A stretch of 36,891 bases of DNA from Sphingomonadales bacterium (GCA_016872215.1 VHAX01000023.1:1-36891), one strand, 5' to 3'; shown: positions 8,774-17,348, counted from the stretch's first letter. Program-made: numbers and translations. The notes: generated by a model from the letters alone, not told the origin.

Positions 8774-10069
8774 CTACGGCACAATCAACTGAATATCCAG
8801 CGCTGTGTCGTGGTCAAACACGAGGGCAGCGTCTTTCCACATCGGCCCGCGGAAAATAGGGCGGTAGTTGCGACTAAACCCATAGGGTTCCGTCGGGAAG
8901 CCGAAGGCCGATTTATCGAGTCGACCGTTTCGATCCAGATCCTGATAAACGGCAACTGCATAGGTCGCGGCTGGAACCAAGAACTTCCATCGCATCCAGG
9001 AACCTTCTGCCTTTAACGCAGTGTGGTGGAGCGGTCGGCCATCCGGAAATGAAGCGCGATCGAAAAGACCGATTACCAAATGCGAAGCGCTTGTAATATT
9101 TAGGCCGTCGACTTGAATCGTCAATTCAACCAGTCGATTCTGTGCCTTCAGATCCAAAGAATGCCCCCAACCCAAGAGCATGTAGGTCAACAGCAACAGT
9201 AATGAACGATAGGACCGCTTGTGGATGAGAAACGCGAGCCGAGGCATCAGGTAGCTAACCACCCAATTGATGTGCCCCAAAAACGAGGGAACCGATACCG
9301 ACTTTCGGTGGATCAGCTGGCGCAAAATACCGCGCGCGGTCGCCTCGCGACTGCGGGTAAAGATGCGTGGACGATCAGGTATAGGTTGGGGTAAACCCTT
9401 CGAGTCCAGAGCCCGTTTGTCGGGTTCGTTGGCCGTGTAGCCCAGATAGGTGAGACCCACAAATACTCCATGGTCGAGGTTTTCGAGTCGCAGGCTCTCG
9501 CTCAGTGGCGTGAGGGCAGCTTTGCTCAGGGCATAAAGACCATATTCGGGCATACCATAAAAGGCCGAAATACTCGATACAAATAGAACCCCACCCCGGC
9601 TGTTGCGCAGGGCGGGCAAAGCGGCGCGCGTCAGGTGGATGCATCCCTTCACATTTACATCGATCATTTGGTCGATTACCTGCTCGGATGCCGCATCGAT
9701 CCGGTCGAAGTTAAATACCGCCGCATTGTGGATGAGGTAATCGATACGGCCAAAGTGTTTAAGACCGGCCTCTACTGCAATCCTACAATCGTCGGGGCTC
9801 GAAACATCCCCGACAATGGTCAGCAAGCGACCACGAGTTTCGTCACCCGTGTCACCACAAATGTGCAGGGTAGCTTCTTCCAGTCGTCCCGCATTCCGGC
9901 CCGTGGCAATCACCATCCCGCCGCTGGTCCACACCTGCCGCGCCAGTTCCTTTCCGATGCCCAGGCTCGCACCGGAAATCAGCACCACTCGGCCACGGTA
10001 TGCATCTTGCCATGCCATCAACTGTAGAGCGGGTTGGTGAACAGATCGGTTGGAAGGGTTTGGACCCAT
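8774..10069 (-). CDS. Short-chain dehydrogenase fused to a DUF2141 domain
   Basis: This 431-residue protein has two parts. Residues about 26-285 are a classical SDR oxidoreductase: the nucleotide-binding turn SGASLGIG (32-39), HNAA (about 115), a catalytic Ser near 166 and YALSK (Tyr179, Lys183). Residues about 289-302 form one hydrophobic segment. Residues about 311-431 match DUF2141, with the signature VAVYQDLDRNGRLD and FPTEPYGFS. The hydrophobic segment looks like the signal peptide of a once separate DUF2141 protein, so the SDR would be cytoplasmic and DUF2141 periplasmic. Both activities' substrates are unknown. Met18 (base 10018) is an equally good start because the SDR fold begins just after it. 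The stop is 1 bp from the converging truncated paralog's stop. Confidence 0.85.
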   Translation of the reverse strand: MGPNPSNRSVHQPALQLMAWQDAYRGRVVLISGASLGIGKELARQVWTSGGMVIATGRNAGRLEEATLHICGDTGDETRGRLLTIVGDVSSPDDCRIAVEAGLKHFGRIDYLIHNAAVFNFDRIDAASEQVIDQMIDVNVKGCIHLTRAALPALRNSRGGVLFVSSISAFYGMPEYGLYALSKAALTPLSESLRLENLDHGVFVGLTYLGYTANEPDKRALDSKGLPQPIPDRPRIFTRSREATARGILRQLIHRKSVSVPSFLGHINWVVSYLMPRLAFLIHKRSYRSLLLLLTYMLLGWGHSLDLKAQNRLVELTIQVDGLNITSASHLVIGLFDRASFPDGRPLHHTALKAEGSWMRWKFLVPAATYAVAVYQDLDRNGRLDKSAFGFPTEPYGFSRNYRPIFRGPMWKDAALVFDHDTALDIQLIVP

Positions 10070-10223
10070 GTATGGGATCGAATGGGAGCGAACATGGCGT
10101 GAAATTAATTCCTCATACGGCTTAACGATTCCGGAAATATTTCAAATCCTGTTAATCGTTGAACAAAAAGGTTTAAAGATTGTTCTTACTGGGTTCAAAT
10201 TATGCCCCGAGTGCACTTTTTTG

Positions 10224-10231
10224 TAATTTTG
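10224..10231 (+). promoter_or_regulatory. Possible -7 box for the mevalonate operon
   Basis: TAATTTTG matches the Bacteroidota -7 consensus TAnnTTTG and ends 14 bp before the ATG at 10246. No clear -33 TTTG lies 19-22 bp upstream, so support is partial. If it is used, it rules out the longer reading frame that begins at 10180. Confidence 0.35.
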
Positions 10232-10245
10232 TTCGTATTTGTTCC

Positions 10246-11598
10246 ATGAAAAAATCCACTGGCTTCTCGCGCCTGAGTCGTGACGAAAAAATCGATTTCA
10301 TTGCCCGTCGTCATTTTTCCCGGCCCGAAGAAGCTGCGCGGCTTCTGCACGCCTACCAGCATTCCGACCCCGATGTACAAAAACAGCACGATGAATTCAT
10401 CGAGAATAGCCTAACCAACTTCTACATGCCCTATGGCGTGGCCCCTAACTTCCTGATCAACGGCGTCAACTACACCATACCCATGGTGATCGAAGAAAGC
10501 TCAGTGGTTGCTGCGGCTGCGAAAAGCGCATCGTTTTGGTTCGATCGGGGCGGTTTTCACGCCCGGGTTTTGTCGACCCGAAAAATCGGTCATGTACATT
10601 TCCTGTGGAACGGCTGTGAGGCCGACCTCCGGGATAGGATGCCTGCCCTTGAAGGTCGATTGCGTGCGGCCACAGAAGGCCTAGGCGCCCAGATGAGAGT
10701 CCGTGGCGGAGGAATCACGGAACTGGAGCTCGTAGCAAAGCCGGAAATTGAACCGGGTTATTACCAGCTGAAAGCCAGCTTTGAAACCTGTGATGCCATG
10801 GGGGCCAATTTCATCAACAGCCACCTCGAATGCTTCGCCCGGGAATTGCGTTCCTTTGTGGAAGATGACCATTCGCTCCCCGAGGCGGACAGAAGCCTCA
10901 CCGTGGTCATGAGCATACTGAGCAACTACACACCCGAGTGTCTGGTGCGCGCCGAGGTCAGTTGTCCGGTTGAGGCTCTGGCCGATGGCGATGACTACAC
11001 CAACGAGCAGTTTTTGGCTAAATTTCTGCAAGCCATCCAAATCGCTCGTGAGGAGCCCTACCGCGCTGTCACCCACAACAAGGGAATCATGAATGGTATT
11101 GATGCAGTTGTGTTGGCAACGGGCAATGATTTCCGGGCGGTCGAGGCCTGTGCGCATGCCTATGCCGCACGCGATGGTCAATATCGCAGCCTTACCCAGG
11201 CCGAGGCAGTCGACGGACAATTCCGTTTTTGGCTCGACATTCCTCTTGCGTTGGGGACTGTGGGTGGACTTACCAGCCTGCATCCCCTGGTTCGCGCATC
11301 CCTCGAAATGCTCCAAAACCCCTATGCGGGTCGACTCATGGAAATCGTGGCCTGTGTGGGATTGGCGCAGAACTTTTCAGCGGTCAAATCGCTCGTCACT
11401 ACCGGCATCCAGAAGGGCCACATGAAAATGCACCTGCTCAACATCCTCAATCAGTTGGGTGCTACGGAGATGGAAAAGGAGCGGACCAAAACCTATTTCA
11501 ACGATAAGGTGATCAGCTTTCAGGCGGTCGGTGAGTACCTGAAAAAACTGCGTGGACAATCAGCCGTGCAGATATTGAGTCACATCCACCCCAACTGA
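10246..11598 (+). CDS. Hydroxymethylglutaryl-CoA reductase (class II-like)
   Basis: The product reduces HMG-CoA to mevalonate, the committed step of the mevalonate pathway. From the ATG at 10246 it has 450 residues. Visible landmarks are the catalytic Glu in VIEESSVVAAAAKSA (Glu83/84), DAMGAN (about 183-188, nicotinamide dinucleotide binding), catalytic Lys in HNKGIMNGI (about 279), catalytic Asp in ATGND (about 295) and catalytic His in QKGHMKMH (about 392). These match class II (Pseudomonas mevalonii-like) enzymes in length and spacing. The frame extends upstream to 10180, but those 22 residues look non-native and overlap a promoter-like box, so 10246 is preferred. It is the first gene of a five-gene operon. 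Cofactor choice (NADH or NADPH) cannot be read from the sequence. Confidence 0.93.
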   Translation: MKKSTGFSRLSRDEKIDFIARRHFSRPEEAARLLHAYQHSDPDVQKQHDEFIENSLTNFYMPYGVAPNFLINGVNYTIPMVIEESSVVAAAAKSASFWFDRGGFHARVLSTRKIGHVHFLWNGCEADLRDRMPALEGRLRAATEGLGAQMRVRGGGITELELVAKPEIEPGYYQLKASFETCDAMGANFINSHLECFARELRSFVEDDHSLPEADRSLTVVMSILSNYTPECLVRAEVSCPVEALADGDDYTNEQFLAKFLQAIQIAREEPYRAVTHNKGIMNGIDAVVLATGNDFRAVEACAHAYAARDGQYRSLTQAEAVDGQFRFWLDIPLALGTVGGLTSLHPLVRASLEMLQNPYAGRLMEIVACVGLAQNFSAVKSLVTTGIQKGHMKMHLLNILNQLGATEMEKERTKTYFNDKVISFQAVGEYLKKLRGQSAVQILSHIHPN

Positions 11599-11603
11599 AA
11601 CGA

Positions 11604-12785
11604 GTGGTCCGCGACTATCATGCCCGCGGTAAACTGCTTCTGACGGGAGAATATGTGGTGATGCAGGGCGCGCTCGCCTTGGCTTGTCCCACCCGTCGCG
11701 GACAATCCATGTACATAAGTACACACTGCCCCGGATGCATCCACTGGAAGGCGCTCACTCCCCGCGGGGAGGTCTGGTTGGAGGCTGAATGGACGTTGAA
11801 TGGGATGGAATTCAATGCAACACAAGGTTTCGGGCGCCAACCATTGGATAGCTCGGGGAGGATGCCTTTAAACTTAGTTGGGGTGACAAGGAAAGGTATG
11901 GAATCGTCCGTTGTACGTTTGGAAGAATGGATCACCAGGACCCTGTTTCTATCACGCAAAGCCAACCCCGACCGCTTCAATGAGGAAGTTGATCGAATTG
12001 AGGCCGAAGGTGTTTCGGTGGAAACATATCTGGAATTCGAGCGGGATTGGGGTTTGGGCAGCAGTAGCAGCCTGATTTCGCTGCTCGCCCAGTGGTGGGG
12101 TTGCCCGGCTATGGAACTGCATGCCTTAACACAAGGCGGAAGCGGCTATGATCAGGCTTGCGCCACCGCAGCCGGTCCCATCCACTACCAGCTAATGGGC
12201 GAAGGCTTTCAATCCTTCCCACATACAGGCTTCTCGACCGAAACTCAGTCCGACCCCAAGCCAGATACCCAGACCGACCTCTCGCCCGACATTCAGTCTG
12301 ACCTCCGTCCTTCAAACCGACCCATCCCGCAGCCCTGCCTGCGTCCCTGTATTCAATCAGTCGCGTTCCGACCCATCTTCCACGAGCATATATTGTTTGT
12401 GTATACCGGTATGAAACAGTCGACCGACCATTCCTTACGGAAGTATTTGTCACGCCCGCAATCACCAGAACCCGACGTGCTCGAGCTCTCAGAGTGTACC
12501 CGGCAGTTGACAGCTGCCGCCGATTTGAAGGAGTTTATGGAGATCATGCACAGGCATGAGAAGATCATATCCGATCTTTTGGGTTTCGAGCCGCTACAAA
12601 CGTCCCTTTTCTCCAGATTTCCCGGCCAAACCAAGTCGCTCGGCGCATGGGGGGGCGACTTCATCCTCGCGGCCACACCCGACCCGGATCAGGCGAAGAA
12701 ATTTTTAAAGAGCTCGGGTTATCCCGTACACTTTTCCTTTCACGATCTGTTGCTGTGTCCGGATTTTATCGAATCGACGCAATAA
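11604..12785 (+). CDS. GYDIA-family GHMP kinase
   Basis: A 393-residue GHMP-superfamily kinase that starts with GTG 5 bp after the HMG-CoA reductase stop; no ATG is available. It has the N-terminal GKLLLTGEYVVMQGALALA motif (9-27), the phosphate-binding GLGSSSS (150-156), GSGYDQACA (about 179-187, the family's name motif with Gln for Ile) and the C-terminal AWGGDFILAA. GYDIA proteins sit in mevalonate operons of Flavobacteriia, and no phosphomevalonate kinase is otherwise seen here. That missing step is therefore the natural inferred role, but it is unproven. Residues about 214-253 are a Pro/Asp-rich insertion containing three 8-residue repeats, which I do not expect in the family core. Confidence 0.85.
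   Translation: MVRDYHARGKLLLTGEYVVMQGALALACPTRRGQSMYISTHCPGCIHWKALTPRGEVWLEAEWTLNGMEFNATQGFGRQPLDSSGRMPLNLVGVTRKGMESSVVRLEEWITRTLFLSRKANPDRFNEEVDRIEAEGVSVETYLEFERDWGLGSSSSLISLLAQWWGCPAMELHALTQGGSGYDQACATAAGPIHYQLMGEGFQSFPHTGFSTETQSDPKPDTQTDLSPDIQSDLRPSNRPIPQPCLRPCIQSVAFRPIFHEHILFVYTGMKQSTDHSLRKYLSRPQSPEPDVLELSECTRQLTAAADLKEFMEIMHRHEKIISDLLGFEPLQTSLFSRFPGQTKSLGAWGGDFILAATPDPDQAKKFLKSSGYPVHFSFHDLLLCPDFIESTQ
12243..12314 (+). repeat. Three 24-bp degenerate coding repeats in the GHMP kinase gene
   Basis: Units at 12243-12266, 12267-12290 and 12291-12314 encode TQSDPKPD, TQTDLSPD and IQSDLRPS. A Pro/Cys-rich stretch follows to about 12360. The insert lies between the GYDQA motif and the C-terminal kinase lobe, so it should form a surface loop. 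Confidence 0.75.
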
Positions 12786-12802
12786 TACTCCATTGAAACC
12801 CG

Positions 12803-13987
12803 ATGAATTCTTCTACTTCGACCCCTTCTGGATCCACCCACATCGACCTATCCCCTGAAGCGGCCCTCGAACCACTTCAGGCACCCCTGAAGGAATTTCC
12901 GTACATCGAGGGTAGGGTGGCCTGGAAAGCACCCTCCAACATCGCACTCATCAAATACTGGGGGAAATACGGGCAACAAATGCCGTCCAACCCGTCGATC
13001 AGTTTCAGTTTGCGGACCTGTGTTTCCCAAACAGAAATGTTTTTTCAGCCCCGAAAGGGCGGGAGTGTGCACTTCACTCTGGGGGGGCAACCCAAAGAGG
13101 GTTTTGAGAACAGAATCGAGAAATTCCTGAACAGCGTTGTGGATTGGTATCCATGGCTGGCAGAATATGAACTGGACATACGGTCGAGCAACAGTTTCCC
13201 GCACAGCAGCGGCATCGCCTCCTCAGCATCGGGTTTCGCCGCCTTGGCGTTGTGCGTTCAGAGCGCCGACAGGCAGTTGCGCACGGCAATGGAAAATGAT
13301 GCAGCCCCTCACCGATCCAATCCTATGGAATACCTAAAAGATGCAACATTCTTGAGAAATGCATCCAACCTGGCGCGATTGGGATCAGGTTCGGGCTGCC
13401 GATCGGTCTACGGGGGATGGGTACTGTGGGGGGCGCATCCCGCCACCCCTGAGAGCCGTAATGAGTATGCCATTGCCTACAAATCGGATATTCACCCCGT
13501 TTTTGCCGATTATCGCGACACCATTCTGCTCATACACAAAGGGGCGAAGGAAACGGGGAGCACGGCCGGACATAAGCTTATGGAGGGTAATCCCTTTGCA
13601 GAAGCCCGCTATCGTCAGGCTGCCGACCGGATTCCCCGATTGCTGGGGATTTTGGCATCGGGCGATGTAGAGGAATTTGGCATTTTGGTAGAGTCGGAAG
13701 CCCTCACCCTACACGCCCTCATGATGGCCTCAGAGCCCTCTTTTATGTTGATGATGCCCAACACCCTGGCCGCTATTAGCGAAATACACGCGTTTCGCAA
13801 ACAAAATGGGGTTCCCGTGCATTATACACTGGATGCAGGCGCTAACCTGCATGTATTATACCCCGCGCAACACGAAACAGAAGTTATGTCACTCATTAAC
13901 AACAGCTTGATGCATTATTGCGAAAATCAGGCGTATATTTGTGATTCTGTGGGAACGGGACCCATACCACTAACCCCTTTAGCATGA
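12803..13987 (+). CDS. mvaD: Diphosphomevalonate decarboxylase
   Basis: It converts mevalonate 5-diphosphate to isopentenyl diphosphate using ATP, the last step of the classical mevalonate route. The 394-residue product has APSNIALIKYWGK (43-55), the phosphate loop SFPHSSGIASSASGFA (131-146), ARLGSGSGCRSVYGG (about 191-205) and the catalytic Asp in TLDAGANLH (Asp345). All of these are diagnostic. Some 40 residues precede the first motif, a somewhat long low-complexity N-terminus (STSTPSGST). The start at 12803 is 17 bp after the preceding stop. The gene end overlaps the mevalonate kinase start by 4 bp (ATGA), which supports translational coupling. Confidence 0.95.
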   Translation: MNSSTSTPSGSTHIDLSPEAALEPLQAPLKEFPYIEGRVAWKAPSNIALIKYWGKYGQQMPSNPSISFSLRTCVSQTEMFFQPRKGGSVHFTLGGQPKEGFENRIEKFLNSVVDWYPWLAEYELDIRSSNSFPHSSGIASSASGFAALALCVQSADRQLRTAMENDAAPHRSNPMEYLKDATFLRNASNLARLGSGSGCRSVYGGWVLWGAHPATPESRNEYAIAYKSDIHPVFADYRDTILLIHKGAKETGSTAGHKLMEGNPFAEARYRQAADRIPRLLGILASGDVEEFGILVESEALTLHALMMASEPSFMLMMPNTLAAISEIHAFRKQNGVPVHYTLDAGANLHVLYPAQHETEVMSLINNSLMHYCENQAYICDSVGTGPIPLTPLA

Positions 13988-14922
13988 TTAAAGACTCACT
14001 CTACTACGCCAAAATCTTGTTGTTTGGGGAATATGGCATTATAGAAGATGCGCAGGGTTTGTCCATTCCGTACGACGATTACAACGCACATTTTTCATTC
14101 GATCATCCGGAAAGCGAGACGGCACAAGACAGCAACCGCAAGCTGAAAGCCTACGCGGCACATCTGCACTCAATGCAGCAGGCAGGCGACCTTCACGTGT
14201 CGATTGATACCAATCGAATGCTGTCGGACCTTGCAAAAGGCATGCACTTCGATTCGAGCATCCCCCAAGGGTATGGTGTAGGCAGTTCAGGGGCTCTTGT
14301 GGCTGCAACCTATGCCCGCTATGCCACCAAGCCCATAAGGGCGGTAACCGATCATTCACTCGAGCAGTTGCAACAACTTAAATCTGAATTGGCGACATTG
14401 GAGTGCTATTTTCATGGACGCTCGTCGGGCATGGATCCTCTGATTTGCTATCTGCAGATTCCGATTCTGTTCAATGGAAAAAGAAATATGGGCACCGTAC
14501 AATTGCCACAGGAACAGGAGGGGGAAGGTACGATTTTTCTGTTGAATACGGGTGAAGCCGGGGAAACCCAACCTTTGGTGAACCTCTTTATGGATCGACT
14601 CAAACAAGATGGTTTTCGCCGGATGATTCGCACTGAGTTTAGAAAGTACAACAACGCCTGCATCAAGAGTTTCCTCAAAGGCGATGCGCAACCCCTATTC
14701 CGCAACCTGCGTAAATTATCGCAGTTGGCCCTCGACAATTTCAAACCGATGATTCCGGATCTTTTCCAGCATTTGTGGAAGCAGGGCATCGAAACGAAGG
14801 TCTATTACCTAAAACTTTGCGGTTCGGGCGGGGGCGGTTACATACTTGGTTTTACCCGAGATTATGAGCGGACGCGAACTTTGCTGCGCGGCTATGACCT
14901 CAAGGTGGTCTATCGATTCTGA
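13984..14922 (+). CDS. Mevalonate kinase (GHMP family)
   Basis: The 312-residue GHMP kinase phosphorylates mevalonate at C5. Motifs: AKILLFGEYGII (9-20), GYGVGSSGALVAA (96-108, ATP phosphate loop), LECYFHGRSSGMDP (140-152, with the acidic residues expected near the substrate) and LCGSGGGGYILGF (278-290, third GHMP motif). The start overlaps the mvaD stop by 4 bp, and the stop overlaps the prenyltransferase start by 1 bp. Specificity is assigned from motif style and operon context. A phosphomevalonate kinase activity cannot be excluded, since two GHMP kinases in this operon must share the two phosphorylation steps. Confidence 0.88.
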   Translation: MIKDSLYYAKILLFGEYGIIEDAQGLSIPYDDYNAHFSFDHPESETAQDSNRKLKAYAAHLHSMQQAGDLHVSIDTNRMLSDLAKGMHFDSSIPQGYGVGSSGALVAATYARYATKPIRAVTDHSLEQLQQLKSELATLECYFHGRSSGMDPLICYLQIPILFNGKRNMGTVQLPQEQEGEGTIFLLNTGEAGETQPLVNLFMDRLKQDGFRRMIRTEFRKYNNACIKSFLKGDAQPLFRNLRKLSQLALDNFKPMIPDLFQHLWKQGIETKVYYLKLCGSGGGGYILGFTRDYERTRTLLRGYDLKVVYRF

Positions 14923-15818
14923 TGGCTAGTTTGCTGATGCGGATTGGGAACGATTCCCGGCGACTGCAATTCGTGCGTTTTCTTGCTTTTTTATCACTCA
15001 TTCGGTGGTACAATCTGTTTCTGGTACTCATCGCCCAGTTCCTGGCCGCTCGCTTCGTATTAGTGGAACAGGCAGACGGCTGGAATTGGCTGCTCGACCG
15101 TGGTTTGTGGGGACTAGCACTGGCAGGGAGCCTTCTGCTTGCGGCGGGCTATGTCATCAATGCATTTTACGACATAGAAACCGACCTGGCCAACCGTCCC
15201 CAACAGGTTATCGTTGGCAGGGTCATCTCCAAAAAACATGCGCTGCAGGCATGGGTGGTGTTGAATGGAATGGGACTAACCCTAAGTGCAGGGTTATCGA
15301 CCCGCCTTTTGCTGTTTTACCTCCTCTTCAGCGGAGCCTTGTGGCTCTACTCGCACAAATTCTGCAAGTTTCCCTTAATGGGGGAAGTAGCAGCGGCTTT
15401 CCTGAGCATATCAGCTTTTTTCGCCATCTGCGTGCACTACCGATACGTGAACGCGGACTTGCTGATCCTCGCTACCCTATTCTGGATTCTGGTTTTAGCC
15501 CGGGAAATGGTTAAAAAGCTGATTAGCATGAAGGGCGACCTCGTGTATGGCTACAGAACCTTCCCTATCGAATACGGACTTAAAAAAACACGCAGCCTGC
15601 TCGTTTTGTTGCATCTTATGGCCCTTTTGCCTCTTTTGGCACTCGCCGTACTGAATCACACCCCATCCACCAATCTGTTTTCGGGATTGGTCGCCTCAGG
15701 GGTATTGGCATCCGCTTATTTATCTTTGAAGGCCGTTCGTTCGACAGACCATCGTCGGATCAACATAGCCCTGAAGATTGTTCTGTTAATGTGCATCTGC
15801 GGCATTGTTTTGATTTGA
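14922..15818 (+). CDS. UbiA-family prenyltransferase, possibly geranylgeranylglycerol-phosphate geranylgeranyltransferase-like
   Basis: A 298-residue membrane protein with about eight hydrophobic segments. It has the first UbiA aspartate motif NAFYDIETD (80-88) and a second polar cytoplasmic loop, REMVKKLISMKGDLVYGYRT (about 194-213). UbiA enzymes move a polyprenyl chain from its diphosphate onto an acceptor. Proteins of this type next to mvaD in Bacteroidota are usually named geranylgeranylglycerol-phosphate transferases, but the true acceptor is not visible. It overlaps the mevalonate kinase stop by one base (TGATG), making it the last gene of the isoprenoid operon and the likely user of the isoprenoid product. 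Confidence 0.85.
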   Translation: MASLLMRIGNDSRRLQFVRFLAFLSLIRWYNLFLVLIAQFLAARFVLVEQADGWNWLLDRGLWGLALAGSLLLAAGYVINAFYDIETDLANRPQQVIVGRVISKKHALQAWVVLNGMGLTLSAGLSTRLLLFYLLFSGALWLYSHKFCKFPLMGEVAAAFLSISAFFAICVHYRYVNADLLILATLFWILVLAREMVKKLISMKGDLVYGYRTFPIEYGLKKTRSLLVLLHLMALLPLLALAVLNHTPSTNLFSGLVASGVLASAYLSLKAVRSTDHRRINIALKIVLLMCICGIVLI

Positions 15819-15888
15819 TGGATGGTTTGAATCGGATTCGATGGAAAAGGATATGGAGGGGTAGATCCTGAGATGATAAGTTCTGATG

Positions 15889-16010
15889 GTAATGAATCTG
15901 ATCTAATAGAACAGAATTCAATAGAACATAACCCAAAAAATAGACCCCAAAAAATAGAAACCAATGCAGCAGAACCCGATAGAACAGAACCCAATGGAAT
16001 GGACTTGAAC
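15889..16010 (+). repeat. Low-complexity AG-rich stretch with recurring AATAGAACAGAA-like words
   Basis: After the isoprenoid operon, the words aatagaacagaat, aatagaacataac, aatagaccccaaaaaatagaaac and gatagaacagaac recur irregularly. It translates to Asn/Glu/Pro-rich sequence with no recognisable domain, and it abuts the pseudogene start. Confidence 0.5.
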
Positions 16011-16016
16011 AGGACT

Positions 16017-16553
16017 ATGAGTAGGATCATACTGGATTTGATGATCTTTGGTAGATGCATCGCAGGCCTGAGGCTTGAGGCACAATCGATCATGGGCAGA
16101 ATGAACGAAATGCCTGGCCGAAGCATTCGCTTGGAGGGGTTCGCCGGCTTCAAGACCTATCCCATATCGGAAACCCAATCCGATTCACTCGGCCGGTTTA
16201 GGTTGACTTACGGCAGTGCCGACCATGGGGTGGGTATCAGGTGGACGATGATGAAAAGCCCCTGATTGTGATCCTCAGTGAGGATACGGTGGAGGTTATC
16301 GGACAAACTACCAGCAGTCTTGAAACCATTAAAATTGTACGTGGACGAGAAAATCAAGCCTTCGAGCGATACGCACAGGAGTGCCCCAAGCGTGAACAAG
16401 CGCTAAGTGCATGGAGGTATTTGAATCGGATGTACACCAACCCTATTTTTATTGAGCGAGAACCGACAAATCTTGCTCAGACCCCAATCGGTCAAACAGC
16501 TCGACGCTTGGGTCGATTGGTATCTGGTGAAGGGCAACCCGATCCGCAATTGA
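16017..16553 (+). pseudogene. Frameshifted and truncated DUF4369-type (thioredoxin-like family) gene
   Basis: From ATG 16017, 75 or so residues in one frame resemble the N-terminal DUF4369 domain of Bacteroidota TlpA-like lipid- or thiol-related proteins (SIMGRM, a SDSLGRFRLTY strand, then DHGVG). That frame stops at 16263-16265. The second half continues in another frame from about 16241 (DDDEKPLIVILS, RGRENQAFERYAQE, KREQALSAWRYL). One missing base near 16232-16240 explains the switch: adding a T would read VGYQVDDDEKP smoothly. Near 16485-16553 the first frame again gives protein-like sequence (KQLDAWVDWYLVKGNPIRN, then stop), hinting at a second shift. The C-terminal thioredoxin-like half expected of the family is absent. 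No lipobox is seen. A sequencing error could explain one shift but not the shortness. Confidence 0.55.
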
Positions 16554-16559
16554 AAAACC

Positions 16560-17348
16560 CTAGGGCTGGGAGCGCGGCGTGCGAAACTCGTAGACCAGCG
16601 GTTTATCGTCCCGCAGCATAAACAAATTGCCTTCCTTGTCGAAACAAATGGAGCGTATTTTTTTGGTTTTTACCCGCCAGGAGCGCATAACATTATAGGT
16701 ATCGGGGTGAATTCGATAGAGCATACGCTCCCCTGAAGAAAATCCCCACAAGGCGCCGTCGAACCAGGTAAGAGCCGATAGGGAAGCAATCGGTTGTCTG
16801 TGTTCATGAATCTGACGAAAATCCGTATCAAATTCTGCTAGAATCAATTTCTTATTTTGCATTCCGGCCGTCAGAACAAAAGATTTACGCGCCTGATTCC
16901 AGGTGAAACCGCTCCCGGAGCTTGTGCTTTGTACGGTAACAGGTAGCTCGAAGGTGTACTGGGGCAGCAAAGTGCCTGCATCATAAGCTACTACCTTTTT
17001 CGCTCCGGCGTCGCGTACATAAACCACCTTCTCATGGGCACAAATGGCCTGATAATCGCTGCCCTCCCGTTCACTGCTGCGGATGGGCATCCACTGCTGA
17101 TTAAAACTGTATACCCTTCCCCGATCGCCTGTTAGGTAGTAACGCTTGAGCCGAATATCGAATGTAATGGACTGGGGTGAGGGCACATCCACGGAAAAAA
17201 AGCGCTCCGGCTTGATCGTGGCAATTTTTTGCGCCGAGAGTAGACCGGGTAACAAGATCCACAGACAAAACAGCGTCGGTGTTCTACTGATTCGAAACGA
17301 GGGTTGAGCCGCCTGGTATGAAGGCTGACACTTTGGCATATTTTTCAT
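16560..17348 (-). CDS. Secreted hypothetical protein, propeller-like (SdiA-regulated/SMP-30 style)
   Basis: A 262-residue product with an N-terminal signal (LFCLWILLPGLLSAQ, residues about 26-40), so it is probably periplasmic or exported. The body has repeated strands with W/Y-rich turns such as SITFDIRLKRYYLTGDRGRVY, VVYVRDAGAKKVVAYDAG, ALTWFDGALWGFSSGE and SICFDKEGNLFMLRDD. These are spaced at roughly 40-45 residues, as in beta-propeller proteins. I do not recognise a catalytic residue set or a named family. It diverges from grpE with a 70-bp gap. It has no T9SS tail. Met4 is an alternative start. Confidence 0.7.
   Translation of the reverse strand: MKNMPKCQPSYQAAQPSFRISRTPTLFCLWILLPGLLSAQKIATIKPERFFSVDVPSPQSITFDIRLKRYYLTGDRGRVYSFNQQWMPIRSSEREGSDYQAICAHEKVVYVRDAGAKKVVAYDAGTLLPQYTFELPVTVQSTSSGSGFTWNQARKSFVLTAGMQNKKLILAEFDTDFRQIHEHRQPIASLSALTWFDGALWGFSSGERMLYRIHPDTYNVMRSWRVKTKKIRSICFDKEGNLFMLRDDKPLVYEFRTPRSQP

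Noticed and set aside
5279-9644. Many additional open frames on both strands inside the two giant genes and the SDR gene
   Set aside because: They lie wholly within genes with clear domain structure, have no recognisable domains, and look like by-products of stop-poor repeat sequence.
10180-10245. 22-codon extension of HMG-CoA reductase
   Set aside because: It is unlike the family and contains the TAATTTTG box.
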